Source: Candidatus Margulisiibacteriota bacterium
Lineage (GTDB): Bacteria; Margulisbacteria; WOR-1; O2-12-FULL-45-9
Assembly (NCBI GenBank): GCA_028714935.1
Contig: JAQTLJ010000050.1
Coordinates: 1 to 8,307, forward strand
Length of the DNA stretch: 8,307 bases
Reading direction: 5' to 3'
Part shown: positions 1 through 8,307 of the stretch, piece after piece
Numbering within the stretch: position 1 is the first letter of the stretch
Layout: the number at the start of each line of letters is the position of its first letter
The notes under the pieces: model-generated
Databases searched by the model: none
The model's input: the letters and a program-made list of their open reading frames with translations, nothing else
Told to the model about the DNA's origin: nothing
Translations under genes and position numbers: made by a program

Positions 1-1201
1 CCTCCACCGAACCTTTCTTGATCGAGCGCGTCACTTTCCCTTCATGATCAAGAAAATCAATGCCGCTCATCTGCGTGTTCGCGGAAAAGGGGATAAATTT
101 CGCTTCATGAGGCTGCAGCGTCCTGGCCCGGAGGTCGAACTTCTCCTTGGCCAGCACGACGATCGAACGCCCCTCGGGTGTTTCATCGGCCAATGACGAC
201 AACTGGGCGACCTCGGCAAAGGCTTTTTCATCCATTCCTTCGGCCGGAAGGAACTCCGAAGCCATCCGGTTGCCAATGGTGATCGTCCCGGTTTTATCCA
301 GGAGCAGAACATCTATGTCCCCGGCCGCCTCGATCGACCGGCCGCTCTTGGCAATGATATGCCGGCGGATAAGCCGGTCCATCCCGGCTATCCCGATAGC
401 GCTTAAAAGGCCGCCAATGGTCGTCGGGATCAAACAGACTAAAAGGGCCACCAGCACCGGGACAGTAACAATACTGGAAAGGTCCTGCCCCGCCGCCGTG
501 CCGCTGTAGTCGGCGAACAGTTTCAGGGACACGACCGCTAACAGAAAAATTATTGACAGTCCGGATAAGACTATGCTTAAAGCGATCTCGTTGGGTGTTT
601 TTTGGCGCTTGGCCCCCTCGATCAGCAGGATGATCCTGTCAAGAAAAGTATCGCCGGGATTTGATGTCACCTGGATCACGATCCGGTCGCTGATCACCCT
701 GGTGCCGCCGGTCACGGCGCTCCGATCGCCGCCGCTTTCCCTGATGACCGGCGCCGATTCACCGGTAATCGCCGATTCGTCAACGCTGGCGATCCCCTCG
801 ATCACTTCCCCATCACAGGGGATCGTGTCACTCGCTTCACAAACAACGATATCCCCTTTTCTAAGTTTGCTTGCCAGAATGATCGTCTCTTTACCGTCCT
901 TAAGCAGCCGGGCCTGCAATTCTGATCTTGTCCGCTTCAATGCATCTGCCTGCGCCTTCCCCCGGCCTTCGGCCAAGGCTTCGGCAAAATTGGCAAAAAG
1001 CACGGTAAACCAAAGCCAGACGCTTATCACCAGATTGAAAGCCGAATGCAATGAATAAAGAGTGGTCACGATCGCCCCGATGTAAGTGAGGAACATGACC
1101 GGGTTGCGCATCTCTTCCCTGGGATTTAATTTTCTAAACGAATCCACGACCGCCCGGAAAATAAGGTTCTTGTTGTTCTCTGCAACTTTATGCTTGCCCA
1201 T
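1..1201 (-). CDS. kdpB: K+-transporting ATPase subunit B, N-terminal 400 residues (cut by window edge)
   Basis: This is the catalytic P-type ATPase subunit of Kdp. It hydrolyses ATP to drive K+ uptake through KdpA. The frame is open to position 1, leaving 400 codons of about 680. Translation from the ATG at 1201 gives MGKHKVAENN, then NPVMFLTYIGAI (33-44, first membrane segment). The actuator-domain loop DESAITGES is at 141-149; its Ser149 matches the serine whose phosphorylation inhibits E. coli KdpB (Ser162). The membrane signature LIPTTIGGLL lies at 257-266, and the phosphorylation site DKTGT has its Asp at 302. The nucleotide-binding domain shows FSANTQMSG (372-380) and KKGS (395-398). 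All key motifs in the visible part are present. The start shares one base with the kdpA stop (TAATG), and AAGGGA lies 11 bases upstream, so coupling to kdpA is likely. kdpC should follow outside the window. Confidence 0.97.
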   Translation of the reverse strand, partial: MGKHKVAENNKNLIFRAVVDSFRKLNPREEMRNPVMFLTYIGAIVTTLYSLHSAFNLVISVWLWFTVLFANFAEALAEGRGKAQADALKRTRSELQARLLKDGKETIILASKLRKGDIVVCEASDTIPCDGEVIEGIASVDESAITGESAPVIRESGGDRSAVTGGTRVISDRIVIQVTSNPGDTFLDRIILLIEGAKRQKTPNEIALSIVLSGLSIIFLLAVVSLKLFADYSGTAAGQDLSSIVTVPVLVALLVCLIPTTIGGLLSAIGIAGMDRLIRRHIIAKSGRSIEAAGDIDVLLLDKTGTITIGNRMASEFLPAEGMDEKAFAEVAQLSSLADETPEGRSIVVLAKEKFDLRARTLQPHEAKFIPFSANTQMSGIDFLDHEGKVTRSIKKGSVE

Positions 1202-2877
1202 TAAAATACATGTCCCTTTAACATCAATAAATGCTCAATGATCGGGCCCAGGCAAAGCGACGGGAAAAAGGTCAGTGCGCCAACGATCATGATCACGCCA
1301 ACCAGCAGGGCCGCGAAAAGCGTATTGTCGGTCGAGAATGTCCCGGCGGAAGGCGGAGCGATCTTTTTGATCGCCAGGCTCCCGGCGATCACCAAACAGG
1401 GGATGATAACGCCGAACCGGCCGATCAGCATCGCCAAGCCGAGTAAAAGAATATAATAAAGCGTATTAGTGCTCAAGCCCGCAAATGCGCTGCCATTATT
1501 ATTGGCGGCTGAAGTAAAAGCGTACAGGATCTCGCTCAGGCCGTGCGGGCCTTTATTCCCCAGACTGGCCAACGCAACCGGCAGCACGCAGGAAAAGCCG
1601 GCGCCGATGAGTACAACAACCGATGGCAAGAGGATCGCCAGGATCACCATTTTGATCTCGTTCTGCTCGATCTTTTTACCCAGATATTCCGGGGTCCGGC
1701 CGACCATCAGACCGGCCAGGAAGACCGTCATTAAAACGAATAACAGCATCCCGTACATGCCGGCGCCGACCCCGCCAAAAACGATCTCGCCCAGCATCAT
1801 GTTGAACAAAGCCACTCCCCCGGCGAGCGGGGAAAGGGAAGAATGCATGGCGTTGACCGAACCGTTGGAGGCCGCGGTCGTGGCCGTCGCCCAGATGAGG
1901 CTGTTTGTCACGCCAAACCTTGTTTCCTGCCCTTCCAGTGCTGTGACTAGCGGTACAGCGGCGCTCGAATATTCAGACCATAACGAGACCGCCAGCCCCC
2001 CGCCCCAGAGCAGCATCATGACGATAAATAATAACCAGCCATGCTTCTTGTTCTTGATCAAAACACCGTAAGTGTATGTCAAGGCCGCGGGAATAAGTAA
2101 AATACTGAGCATTTCCAGAAAATTAGATAAGGGGGTCGGGTTTTCAAAGGGATGAGTGCTGTTGGCGCCAAAATAGCCGCCGCCATTCGTCCCTAACTGC
2201 TTAATGGCGATCTGCGAAGCAGCCGGGCCGAGCGGCAAAACAATTTTTTCCCCCTGTAAAGACTTTATTTCTTTGTAAGGATTAAATGTCTGTACAACTC
2301 CCTGGCTTGCTAACAGGATCGCGACAATAATTGACAGCGGGATCAGGATATATACTAAAGAATGCACAGTATTAACCCAGAAATTGCCCAGGGCCGACAC
2401 GGATCTATTGGTCAGGCCCCGGACCAAAGCCAGGAAAACAGCTATCCCGGTCGCGGCGCTCAGGAAGTTCTGGACGGTCAAACCCAGCATCTGAGTCAGG
2501 TAGCTAAGAGTTGTTTCGCCGGAATACGACTGCCAGTTAGTGTTGGTCATAAAACTCATCGCGGTATTAAAGGCCAGATCCCAGGGAACATTGGGCAGAC
2601 GGTACAAATTTAAAGGGAGATAAGACTGGAAAATCTGGACCAAGAACAAAAATATGAAACCCAATAGATTAAAAAACAAGACAGCTTTGGTATAATCAAG
2701 CCAATCCATCTCTTCGTTTTCATCTATGCCACATACACGATAAATACTTTTTTCCAGCCACTGGCCTGCCCGGATCCTGCCTTCGAACACTCTGGCCATG
2801 TACGTTCCGAGGAGCGGCGTTAAAAAAACTAGAACAGCGATGTATATCCCTATTTGGATGAAGTCGGTAATTTTCAC
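1201..2877 (-). CDS. kdpA: K+-transporting ATPase subunit A (potassium channel-like subunit)
   Basis: This 558-residue inner-membrane protein is the ion-selecting subunit of the Kdp pump, which scavenges K+ when it is scarce. It has about ten hydrophobic segments and four pore loops of the potassium-channel superfamily: TNTNWQSYSG (111-120, with Gln116), GTNGGG (229-234, with Gly232), TTAASNGSV (333-341) and FTSAANNNGSAF (454-465). GANSTHPFENP (237-247) is a further family signature. Length equals the E. coli protein (557). The start is GTG at 2877, 8 bases after AAAGG inside kdpF, and gives the usual hydrophobic N-terminus. The TAA stop shares one base with the kdpB ATG. The selectivity loops look intact, so a functional transporter is expected. 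Confidence 0.97.
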   Translation of the reverse strand: MKITDFIQIGIYIAVLVFLTPLLGTYMARVFEGRIRAGQWLEKSIYRVCGIDENEEMDWLDYTKAVLFFNLLGFIFLFLVQIFQSYLPLNLYRLPNVPWDLAFNTAMSFMTNTNWQSYSGETTLSYLTQMLGLTVQNFLSAATGIAVFLALVRGLTNRSVSALGNFWVNTVHSLVYILIPLSIIVAILLASQGVVQTFNPYKEIKSLQGEKIVLPLGPAASQIAIKQLGTNGGGYFGANSTHPFENPTPLSNFLEMLSILLIPAALTYTYGVLIKNKKHGWLLFIVMMLLWGGGLAVSLWSEYSSAAVPLVTALEGQETRFGVTNSLIWATATTAASNGSVNAMHSSLSPLAGGVALFNMMLGEIVFGGVGAGMYGMLLFVLMTVFLAGLMVGRTPEYLGKKIEQNEIKMVILAILLPSVVVLIGAGFSCVLPVALASLGNKGPHGLSEILYAFTSAANNNGSAFAGLSTNTLYYILLLGLAMLIGRFGVIIPCLVIAGSLAIKKIAPPSAGTFSTDNTLFAALLVGVIMIVGALTFFPSLCLGPIIEHLLMLKGHVF

Positions 2878-2879
2878 GG

Positions 2880-2963
2880 CTAAAACCTTTCAGGATTGAA
2901 CATGGCGTAGATCAGATAGGCCAGCATGATAACAGCGATTATACCCGCGATAATGAAACCCAT
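2880..2963 (-). CDS. kdpF: KdpF, small membrane subunit of the K+-transporting ATPase
   Basis: This 27-residue hydrophobic peptide is one transmembrane helix (about residues 3-21, GFIIAGIIAVIMLAYLIYA) with a short polar tail, NPERF. Length, position directly before kdpA, and the ending YLIYAMFNPERF match KdpF (E. coli 29 residues, ending YLVYALINAEAF). KdpF sits in the membrane beside KdpA and stabilises the KdpABC complex. It is preceded by AAGGAA at good spacing. Its stop is only 2 bases before the kdpA GTG, and its last codons carry the kdpA ribosome site, so the two are likely coupled. Genes this small are often missed by automatic annotation. Confidence 0.88.
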   Translation of the reverse strand: MGFIIAGIIAVIMLAYLIYAMFNPERF

Positions 2964-2970
2964 TGATTTC

Positions 2971-2976
2971 TTCCTT
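2971..2976 (-). promoter_or_regulatory. Ribosome binding site of kdpF
   Basis: AAGGAA on the minus strand lies 7 bases before the ATG at 2963. Its spacing is ideal, and it is the main support, besides homology, that the 27-codon kdpF frame is translated. Confidence 0.65.
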
Positions 2977-2991
2977 TATTATTTCGGCAAT

Positions 2992-3020
2992 AGTATAACA
3001 CTAAAAATAGAAACAATCAG
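2992..3020 (-). promoter_or_regulatory. Candidate kdp promoter (extended -10)
   Basis: In the 66-base gap between carB1 and kdpF the minus strand carries TGTTATACT: a -10 box TATACT (2992-2997, five of six consensus bases) preceded by the TGn extension. A weak -35, CTGATT (3015-3020), lies exactly 17 bases upstream. Transcription would start near 2985, leaving a leader of about 20 bases before kdpF. This would let the potassium pump be controlled apart from the carA-carB1 block. Any activator site, such as one for KdpE, would have to lie within the 3' end of carB1. The call rests on motif match and position alone. Confidence 0.5.
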
Positions 3021-3029
3021 CGCCCCCCT

Positions 3030-4653
<1,624 letters not shown>

Positions 4654-4670
<17 letters not shown>

Positions 4671-5739
4671 TTTCTATTTCCATGATGAATTCGTCGAACA
4701 AATATTTACTGTCATGCGGCCCGGCCGAGGCCTCGGGATGGTACTGGACCGAAAAGGCCGGGTAACGCTTATGTCTCATCCCCTCCGATGTCTGGTCATT
4801 CAGGTTGATGTGGGTCAATTCAACCTTGTCCTGGTCCAAAGAGTTGAGGTCAACGCAAAAACCGTGGTTTTGGGAGGTGATCTCAACTTTATGGGTCCTG
4901 AGATCCATGACCGGATGGTTGGCGCCGCGATGGCCAAACTTGAGCTTGTAAGTTTGTCCTCCCAAAGCCAGTCCTAATATCTGGTGCCCCAGGCAGATGC
5001 CAAATATCGGGACTTTACCGATCAATTTCCTTACGGTCTCGATCACATAAGTCACCGCGGCGGGGTCACCGGGCCCGTTCGACAGCATCACTCCGTCCGG
5101 CTTGAGCGCCAGGATCTTTTCTGCGGAAGTTTTTGCCGGGACAACTGTCACCCGGCAATCCCTCCTTTCCAAACTGCGCATGATATTGCATTTAGCGCCG
5201 CAATCGAGCAGGACGACCTTATATTTACCGGACTTGTTCCATTGGTAAGGTTTCTTGCAGGTAACTTCCTTAACCAGATCGATGCCGACCAAGCCCGGCG
5301 CGGCCTTGGCCTTTTTGATAAGGCTCTTCGGGTTAAGATCTCTGGTCGAGATGATCCCTTTCATCGCTCCCGCGCAGCGGATATGCAACGTCAGCGCCCG
5401 GGTATCGATCCCCGCGATCCCGATAATCTTGTGCCTTTTCAGGAAAGCGTCCAAGCTCTCCTTTGACCGCCAGTTGCTCGCGATCCGGCTCGCTTCCAGC
5501 ACGACAAATCCCGCCAGGTGCGGCTTGTCCGACTCACAATCCTCCGGGCTGATGCCGTAATTGCCGATCAGTGGATTGGTCATGGCGACGATCTGGCCTT
5601 TGTAAGAAGGATCGGTCAGGATCTCCTGGTAGCCGGTCATGGAGGTGTTAAAGACCACTTCGCCGCACTCCTCTCCCCGTGCTCCAAATGAGGTCCCCTC
5701 AAATATGGTCCCGTCTTCCAGTGCTAAGATCGCTTTCAT
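4654..5739 (-). CDS. carA: Carbamoyl-phosphate synthase small (glutaminase) subunit
   Basis: This 361-residue protein hydrolyses glutamine and passes ammonia to CarB for carbamoyl phosphate, the precursor of pyrimidines and arginine. Residues 1-150 are the CarA-specific N-terminal domain (NTSMTGYQEILTDPSYKGQI, then GIAGIDTRALT at about 107-117). Residues 172-355 are a class I glutamine amidotransferase domain. Its nucleophile is Cys249 in GICLGHQ, and His334 and Glu336 lie in QYHPEA, so the catalytic triad is complete. SNGPGDP at 220-226 forms the oxyanion-hole region. The length is slightly below the E. coli protein (about 382). The start overlaps the gltD stop as ATGA, and a good ribosome site (AAGGAG, 5 bases upstream) fixes it. 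The 3' end overlaps carB1 by 17 bases. This arrangement points to co-translation with its partner subunit. Confidence 0.97.
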
Positions 5740-7055
5740 CTTTTCTCCTTCAGGAACCGGTCGACCGCTTCGGCTGCCTGCCGCCCTTCATAGATCGCCC
5801 AGACCACCAGCGACTGCCCGCGACGCATGTCCCCGGCCGCAAATATTCCTTTGGCCGATGTCATGTAATTCTCGTCTGTTTTGAAATTCCCCCGCTGGTC
5901 AAGCTCGATCTCCAAGCCCTTGATCGGCTCCGGCCGCAGAAAACCAAGCGCCAATAAAACCAGGTCCGCGTCGATCTCAAATTCTGTTCCCGGCATTTCT
6001 TTCAGCGCCGCATCAACTTTCACGCACTTTAAACCCGCAACTCGTAACGACTCGACTGAGCTCGTCGAAGTCTCGCAACCCGTAAACTCCTTGGTAAGAA
6101 CCGACCACTCCCTCTCGATCCCATCCTCACAACCAGTTAAAGCCTTAAAATAGCGCGGCCAGGGCTGTTCCGGCGGCCGCTGCGCCGGCGGTTTGGGGAG
6201 GATCTCGATCTGTTTAATGCTCGCTGCCCCCTGCCTTTGCGCCGTATGGACGCAATCCGCCCCGGTATCGCCGCCGCCGATCACGACGACTTTCTTTCCC
6301 TTGGCGGTGAGTTTTCCGGTCTGTTTGTTCGCATCAACGAGGTAATCCATGGCAAAATGGATGCCGGTCAGTTCGCGACCGGGCACTTTCAGATCGCGCG
6401 GTACGCGTGACCCGCCAGCCAGGACGACCGCGTCAAACTCCTTTTGCAGCTGCTCGACCGGACGGTCAACGCCGATATTCACTCCGGTCTGGAAACTGAT
6501 CCCTTCCTGTTGCCAGATATCTATCCGCCGGTCAAGTAATCCCTTTTCCAGCTTGAAATCCGGTATCCCGTAGCGCATTATCCCGCCCGGCTTATCATCT
6601 TTCTCAAAAACAGTGACAGTGTGACCTGCCTGGTTCAACTGCGCGGCACAAACCAATCCCGCCGGGCCCGAGCCGACCACCGCAACTTTTTTACCGCTAC
6701 GTTTTTTCGGCGGTTTTGGCCTGACCAGGCCATGGCTAAAAGCATATTCCGCAACGGCCAGTTCATTATCCCTGATCGTCACCGGATCATCATTGATGCC
6801 GAGGACGCAGGCAAATTCACAGATCACCGGACAGATCCGGCCGGTGACTTCTGGTAAATTGTTCGATGCGTCCAGCAGCGCGAACGCCCTTTCCCATTGC
6901 CGATTATAGACCAGGTCGTTCCATTCAGGGATGTAATTGCCTAACGGGCAGCCCCAGTGGCAGAAGGGAGTGCCGCAATCCATGCAGCGTGAAGCCTGGT
7001 CGCGCACATCGCCCGCGCCGCGTTTAACCGTCATAAAACCTTTTGGATTACCCAT
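5736..7055 (-). CDS. gltD: Glutamate synthase small subunit (NADPH, Fe-S, FAD)
   Basis: This 439-residue protein is the beta subunit of glutamate synthase. It takes electrons from NADPH through FAD and Fe-S clusters to GltB. The N-terminal cluster-binding region has cysteines at 24, 27, 32 and 36 (CMDCGTPFCHWGC) and at 75, 79 and 83 (GRICPVICEFAC). The FAD dinucleotide fold is at 124-133 (VAVVGSGPAG), the NADPH fold at 256-265 (VVVIGGGDTG), and the second FAD motif at about 404-428 (IFAAGDMRRGQSLVVWA). The start at 7055 gives MGNPKGFM, the usual opening of this family. It lies 8 bases inside gltB, with only a G-rich, weak ribosome site. Two oddities: the stretch between MGNPKGF and the first cysteines is about 20-25 residues shorter than I expect for this subtype, and residues 327-341 form an unusual loop encoded by a repeat-like palindrome (6034-6085). 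The stop overlaps carA (ATGA). It could otherwise be a GltD-like oxidoreductase, but its place next to gltB makes GltD secure. Confidence 0.96.
   Translation of the reverse strand: MGNPKGFMTVKRGAGDVRDQASRCMDCGTPFCHWGCPLGNYIPEWNDLVYNRQWERAFALLDASNNLPEVTGRICPVICEFACVLGINDDPVTIRDNELAVAEYAFSHGLVRPKPPKKRSGKKVAVVGSGPAGLVCAAQLNQAGHTVTVFEKDDKPGGIMRYGIPDFKLEKGLLDRRIDIWQQEGISFQTGVNIGVDRPVEQLQKEFDAVVLAGGSRVPRDLKVPGRELTGIHFAMDYLVDANKQTGKLTAKGKKVVVIGGGDTGADCVHTAQRQGAASIKQIEILPKPPAQRPPEQPWPRYFKALTGCEDGIEREWSVLTKEFTGCETSTSSVESLRVAGLKCVKVDAALKEMPGTEFEIDADLVLLALGFLRPEPIKGLEIELDQRGNFKTDENYMTSAKGIFAAGDMRRGQSLVVWAIYEGRQAAEAVDRFLKEKR
5745..5750 (-). promoter_or_regulatory. Ribosome binding site of carA
   Basis: AAGGAG on the minus strand sits 5 bases before the carA ATG at 5739, inside the last codons of gltD. 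It is the clearest Shine-Dalgarno sequence in the gltB-carB1 block and supports both the chosen carA start and reinitiation at the ATGA overlap. Confidence 0.75.
6034..6085. repeat. Palindromic repeat-like element inside gltD
   Basis: Two near-identical 14-base direct repeats (6034-6047 and 6072-6085, 12 of 14 bases the same, consensus CYCGCAACYCGTAA) flank an imperfect inverted repeat at 6049-6072. The arms, GACTCGAC and GTCGaAGTC, pair over 8 bases with one bulged base. They enclose a 7-base loop that contains the palindrome GAGCTC. In gltD this DNA encodes residues 327-341 (CETSTSSVESLRVAG) between two conserved blocks, TKEFTG and LKCVKVD. Relatives usually have a short loop of about 5-8 residues there. 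The structure resembles a REP-type or MITE-type short interspersed repeat that entered the gene and kept the frame. Only one copy is visible in this window, so its status as a genomic repeat is inferred. Confidence 0.5.
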
Positions 7056-8307
7056 CGGAGACCCCCATCAGGTCCAGCTCTTCCTCGTCCATCGCCGTTT
7101 CCAGCAGGACGCGTTTGTATTCGATCGGCATGACCTTAACAAACTTCCGTTTTTCCTGCCCAAAATTATCCAGGATTTTCGCGGCCAGCGGACTGCCCGT
7201 GTATTGATGATGTTTTTGCAGTAGTTGACGGATGATTACTTCATCTTCGGTCAGGAGCCCTTCCAGTAAGACCATTTCCTGATTGCATCTTTCCGCAAAA
7301 TCAGTATCTTTATCGTATACATAGGCAACACCACCGGACATGCCGGCCGCAAAGTTCCTCCCGGTCTTGCCCAGGACAATTACCCGGCCGCCGGTCATGT
7401 ATTCGCAACCGTGGTCGCCTACCCCTTCCACTACCGCTGACAACCCGGAATTGCGGATGCAGAAACGCTCGCCGGCCATGCCGCGGATATAAGCTTCACC
7501 GCTGATCGCCCCATAGAAGGTGGTGTTCCCGATAATGATGTTCTCTTCGGGAGCGTAATTCACATTTTTATCAGGATAAATAACCAGTTTGCCGCCCGAA
7601 ATCCCCTTGCCGACATAATCGTTGGCCAGCCCTTCAAGTTCCAGCGTCACTCCTTTTGCCAGCCAAGCACCAAAGCTCTGTCCCGCCACACCCTTGAACT
7701 TGAGATGGATCGTCTCTTCGGGCAGACCGTCCACGCCGTATCTTTTACAGACTTCGCCGCTGAGCATCGCGCCGGTCGTCCGGTCCGAATTGCGGATCGC
7801 GAACTCGGCCTTTACCGGCTCGCCCCTTTCCAGCGTCGGCTTGCAGGTTCCGATCAACTGCCGATCAAGGACTTTTTCGATCCCATGGTCCTGCAAGGTT
7901 TGGCAACGGACCGCGACCGTTTTCGGAACCTCCGGTTTCTCCAGGATCCTGGAAAAATCCAATCCCTTGCAGGGGACCATCTCCAAAAGTTCGGTCCGCC
8001 CGACCAGTTCGTCCAGCGTTCTTACCCGGAGCCTGGCCATGATCTCGCGCAATTCCTGCGCCACAAACCGCAAATAATTGATCACATATTCCGGCTTCCC
8101 GCTGAAACACCGGGAAAGGAATTCATCCTGGGTCGCCACCCCGACCGAACAATTATTAAGATGGCAGTGACGGAGCATGACGCAGCCAAGCGTGATCAGG
8201 ACCGCGGTGCTGAACCCGAATTCTTCCGCGCCAAGCAGCGCCGCGATCGCGACATCCCGCCCCGTCCGCATCTGTCCGTCGGTTTGCAGACGCACCCGTC
8301 CGCGCAG
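7048..8307 (-). CDS. gltB: Glutamate synthase large subunit, C-terminal part (cut by window edge)
   Basis: This is the C-terminal 419 residues of the large (alpha) subunit of glutamate synthase. With GltD it makes two glutamates from glutamine and 2-oxoglutarate in the cytoplasm. The frame is open to the right edge, so the true start and the N-terminal amidotransferase domain are outside. A GTG at 8295 is an internal valine codon, not a start. Visible residues 1-60 are the end of the FMN-binding synthase domain (LQTDGQMRTGRDV, then GAEEFGF). They include the 3Fe-4S cysteines at visible residues 42, 48 and 53 in a C-x5-C-x4-C pattern (CVMLRHCHLNNC). From about residue 195 to 375 comes the glycine-rich beta-helix (GXGXG) domain typical of the GltB C-terminus, with GKGISGGKLVIYP and GEAYIRGMAGERF. 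The stop overlaps the gltD start by 8 bases, so the two subunits are probably made together. Nothing looks broken in the visible part. Confidence 0.96.
   Translation of the reverse strand: MRGRVRLQTDGQMRTGRDVAIAALLGAEEFGFSTAVLITLGCVMLRHCHLNNCSVGVATQDEFLSRCFSGKPEYVINYLRFVAQELREIMARLRVRTLDELVGRTELLEMVPCKGLDFSRILEKPEVPKTVAVRCQTLQDHGIEKVLDRQLIGTCKPTLERGEPVKAEFAIRNSDRTTGAMLSGEVCKRYGVDGLPEETIHLKFKGVAGQSFGAWLAKGVTLELEGLANDYVGKGISGGKLVIYPDKNVNYAPEENIIIGNTTFYGAISGEAYIRGMAGERFCIRNSGLSAVVEGVGDHGCEYMTGGRVIVLGKTGRNFAAGMSGGVAYVYDKDTDFAERCNQEMVLLEGLLTEDEVIIRQLLQKHHQYTGSPLAAKILDNFGQEKRKFVKVMPIEYKRVLLETAMDEEELDLMGVSDG

Noticed and set aside
573..1058. 161-residue plus-strand open frame
   Set aside because: It lies entirely antisense to kdpB, whose translation shows all P-type ATPase motifs. 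The plus-strand product has no recognisable domain.
1469..2071. 200-residue plus-strand open frame
   Set aside because: It is antisense to the conserved pore-loop region of kdpA; low-complexity composition and no family resemblance.
4984..5466. 160-residue plus-strand open frame
   Set aside because: It is a shadow of carA on the opposite strand with no independent support.
7865..8110. 81-residue minus-strand frame overlapping gltB
   Set aside because: It is an alternative frame within gltB, which has clear homology in the other frame throughout.
8293..8295. GTG as a start codon for gltB
   Set aside because: It is an internal valine: codons upstream to 8307 stay in frame and give LRGR, matching the FMN domain, and the family is far longer.

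Overview
The window comes from a bacterial chromosome of roughly even base composition. It is densely packed with housekeeping genes, all on the minus strand, so it reads from position 8307 down to 1. The proteins are ordinary bacterial types: NADPH-type glutamate synthase, glutamine-dependent carbamoyl-phosphate synthase and a Kdp potassium pump. The separately encoded N-terminal half of CarB and the general look of the proteins suggest a deep-branching or uncultivated lineage. A candidate phylum such as WOR-1/Margulisbacteria is only a guess; the sequence alone does not fix the taxon.

Block 1 (8307 to 3030) is a nitrogen and pyrimidine/arginine block: the C-terminal third of gltB (cut by the window edge), gltD, carA and carB1. 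Each gene overlaps the next (8, 4 and 17 bases), so they almost certainly share one mRNA and are translationally coupled. GltB and CarA both strip the amide nitrogen from glutamine: glutamate synthase regenerates glutamate from it, and CarA feeds ammonia to the CarB synthetase. The CarB here is only the N-terminal half (carboxy-phosphate ATP-grasp plus oligomerization domain). It stops cleanly at the domain boundary, and the second half is not in the window.

Block 2 (3029 to 2964) is a 66-base intergenic gap. It holds a good extended -10 promoter candidate and a Shine-Dalgarno sequence, but no obvious terminator.

Block 3 (2963 to 1) is the start of a kdp operon: a 27-residue kdpF, kdpA with a GTG start, and the first 400 codons of kdpB, which runs off the left edge. 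These encode the high-affinity K+-transporting P-type ATPase. kdpC and any kdpDE regulators would lie beyond position 1.

No mobile element, CRISPR array, RNA gene or clearly new defence or metabolic system was seen. The points most worth following are the split carB, a palindromic repeat-like element carried in frame inside gltD, and a shortened N-terminus in GltD. There is no gene-free stretch longer than 300 bases.
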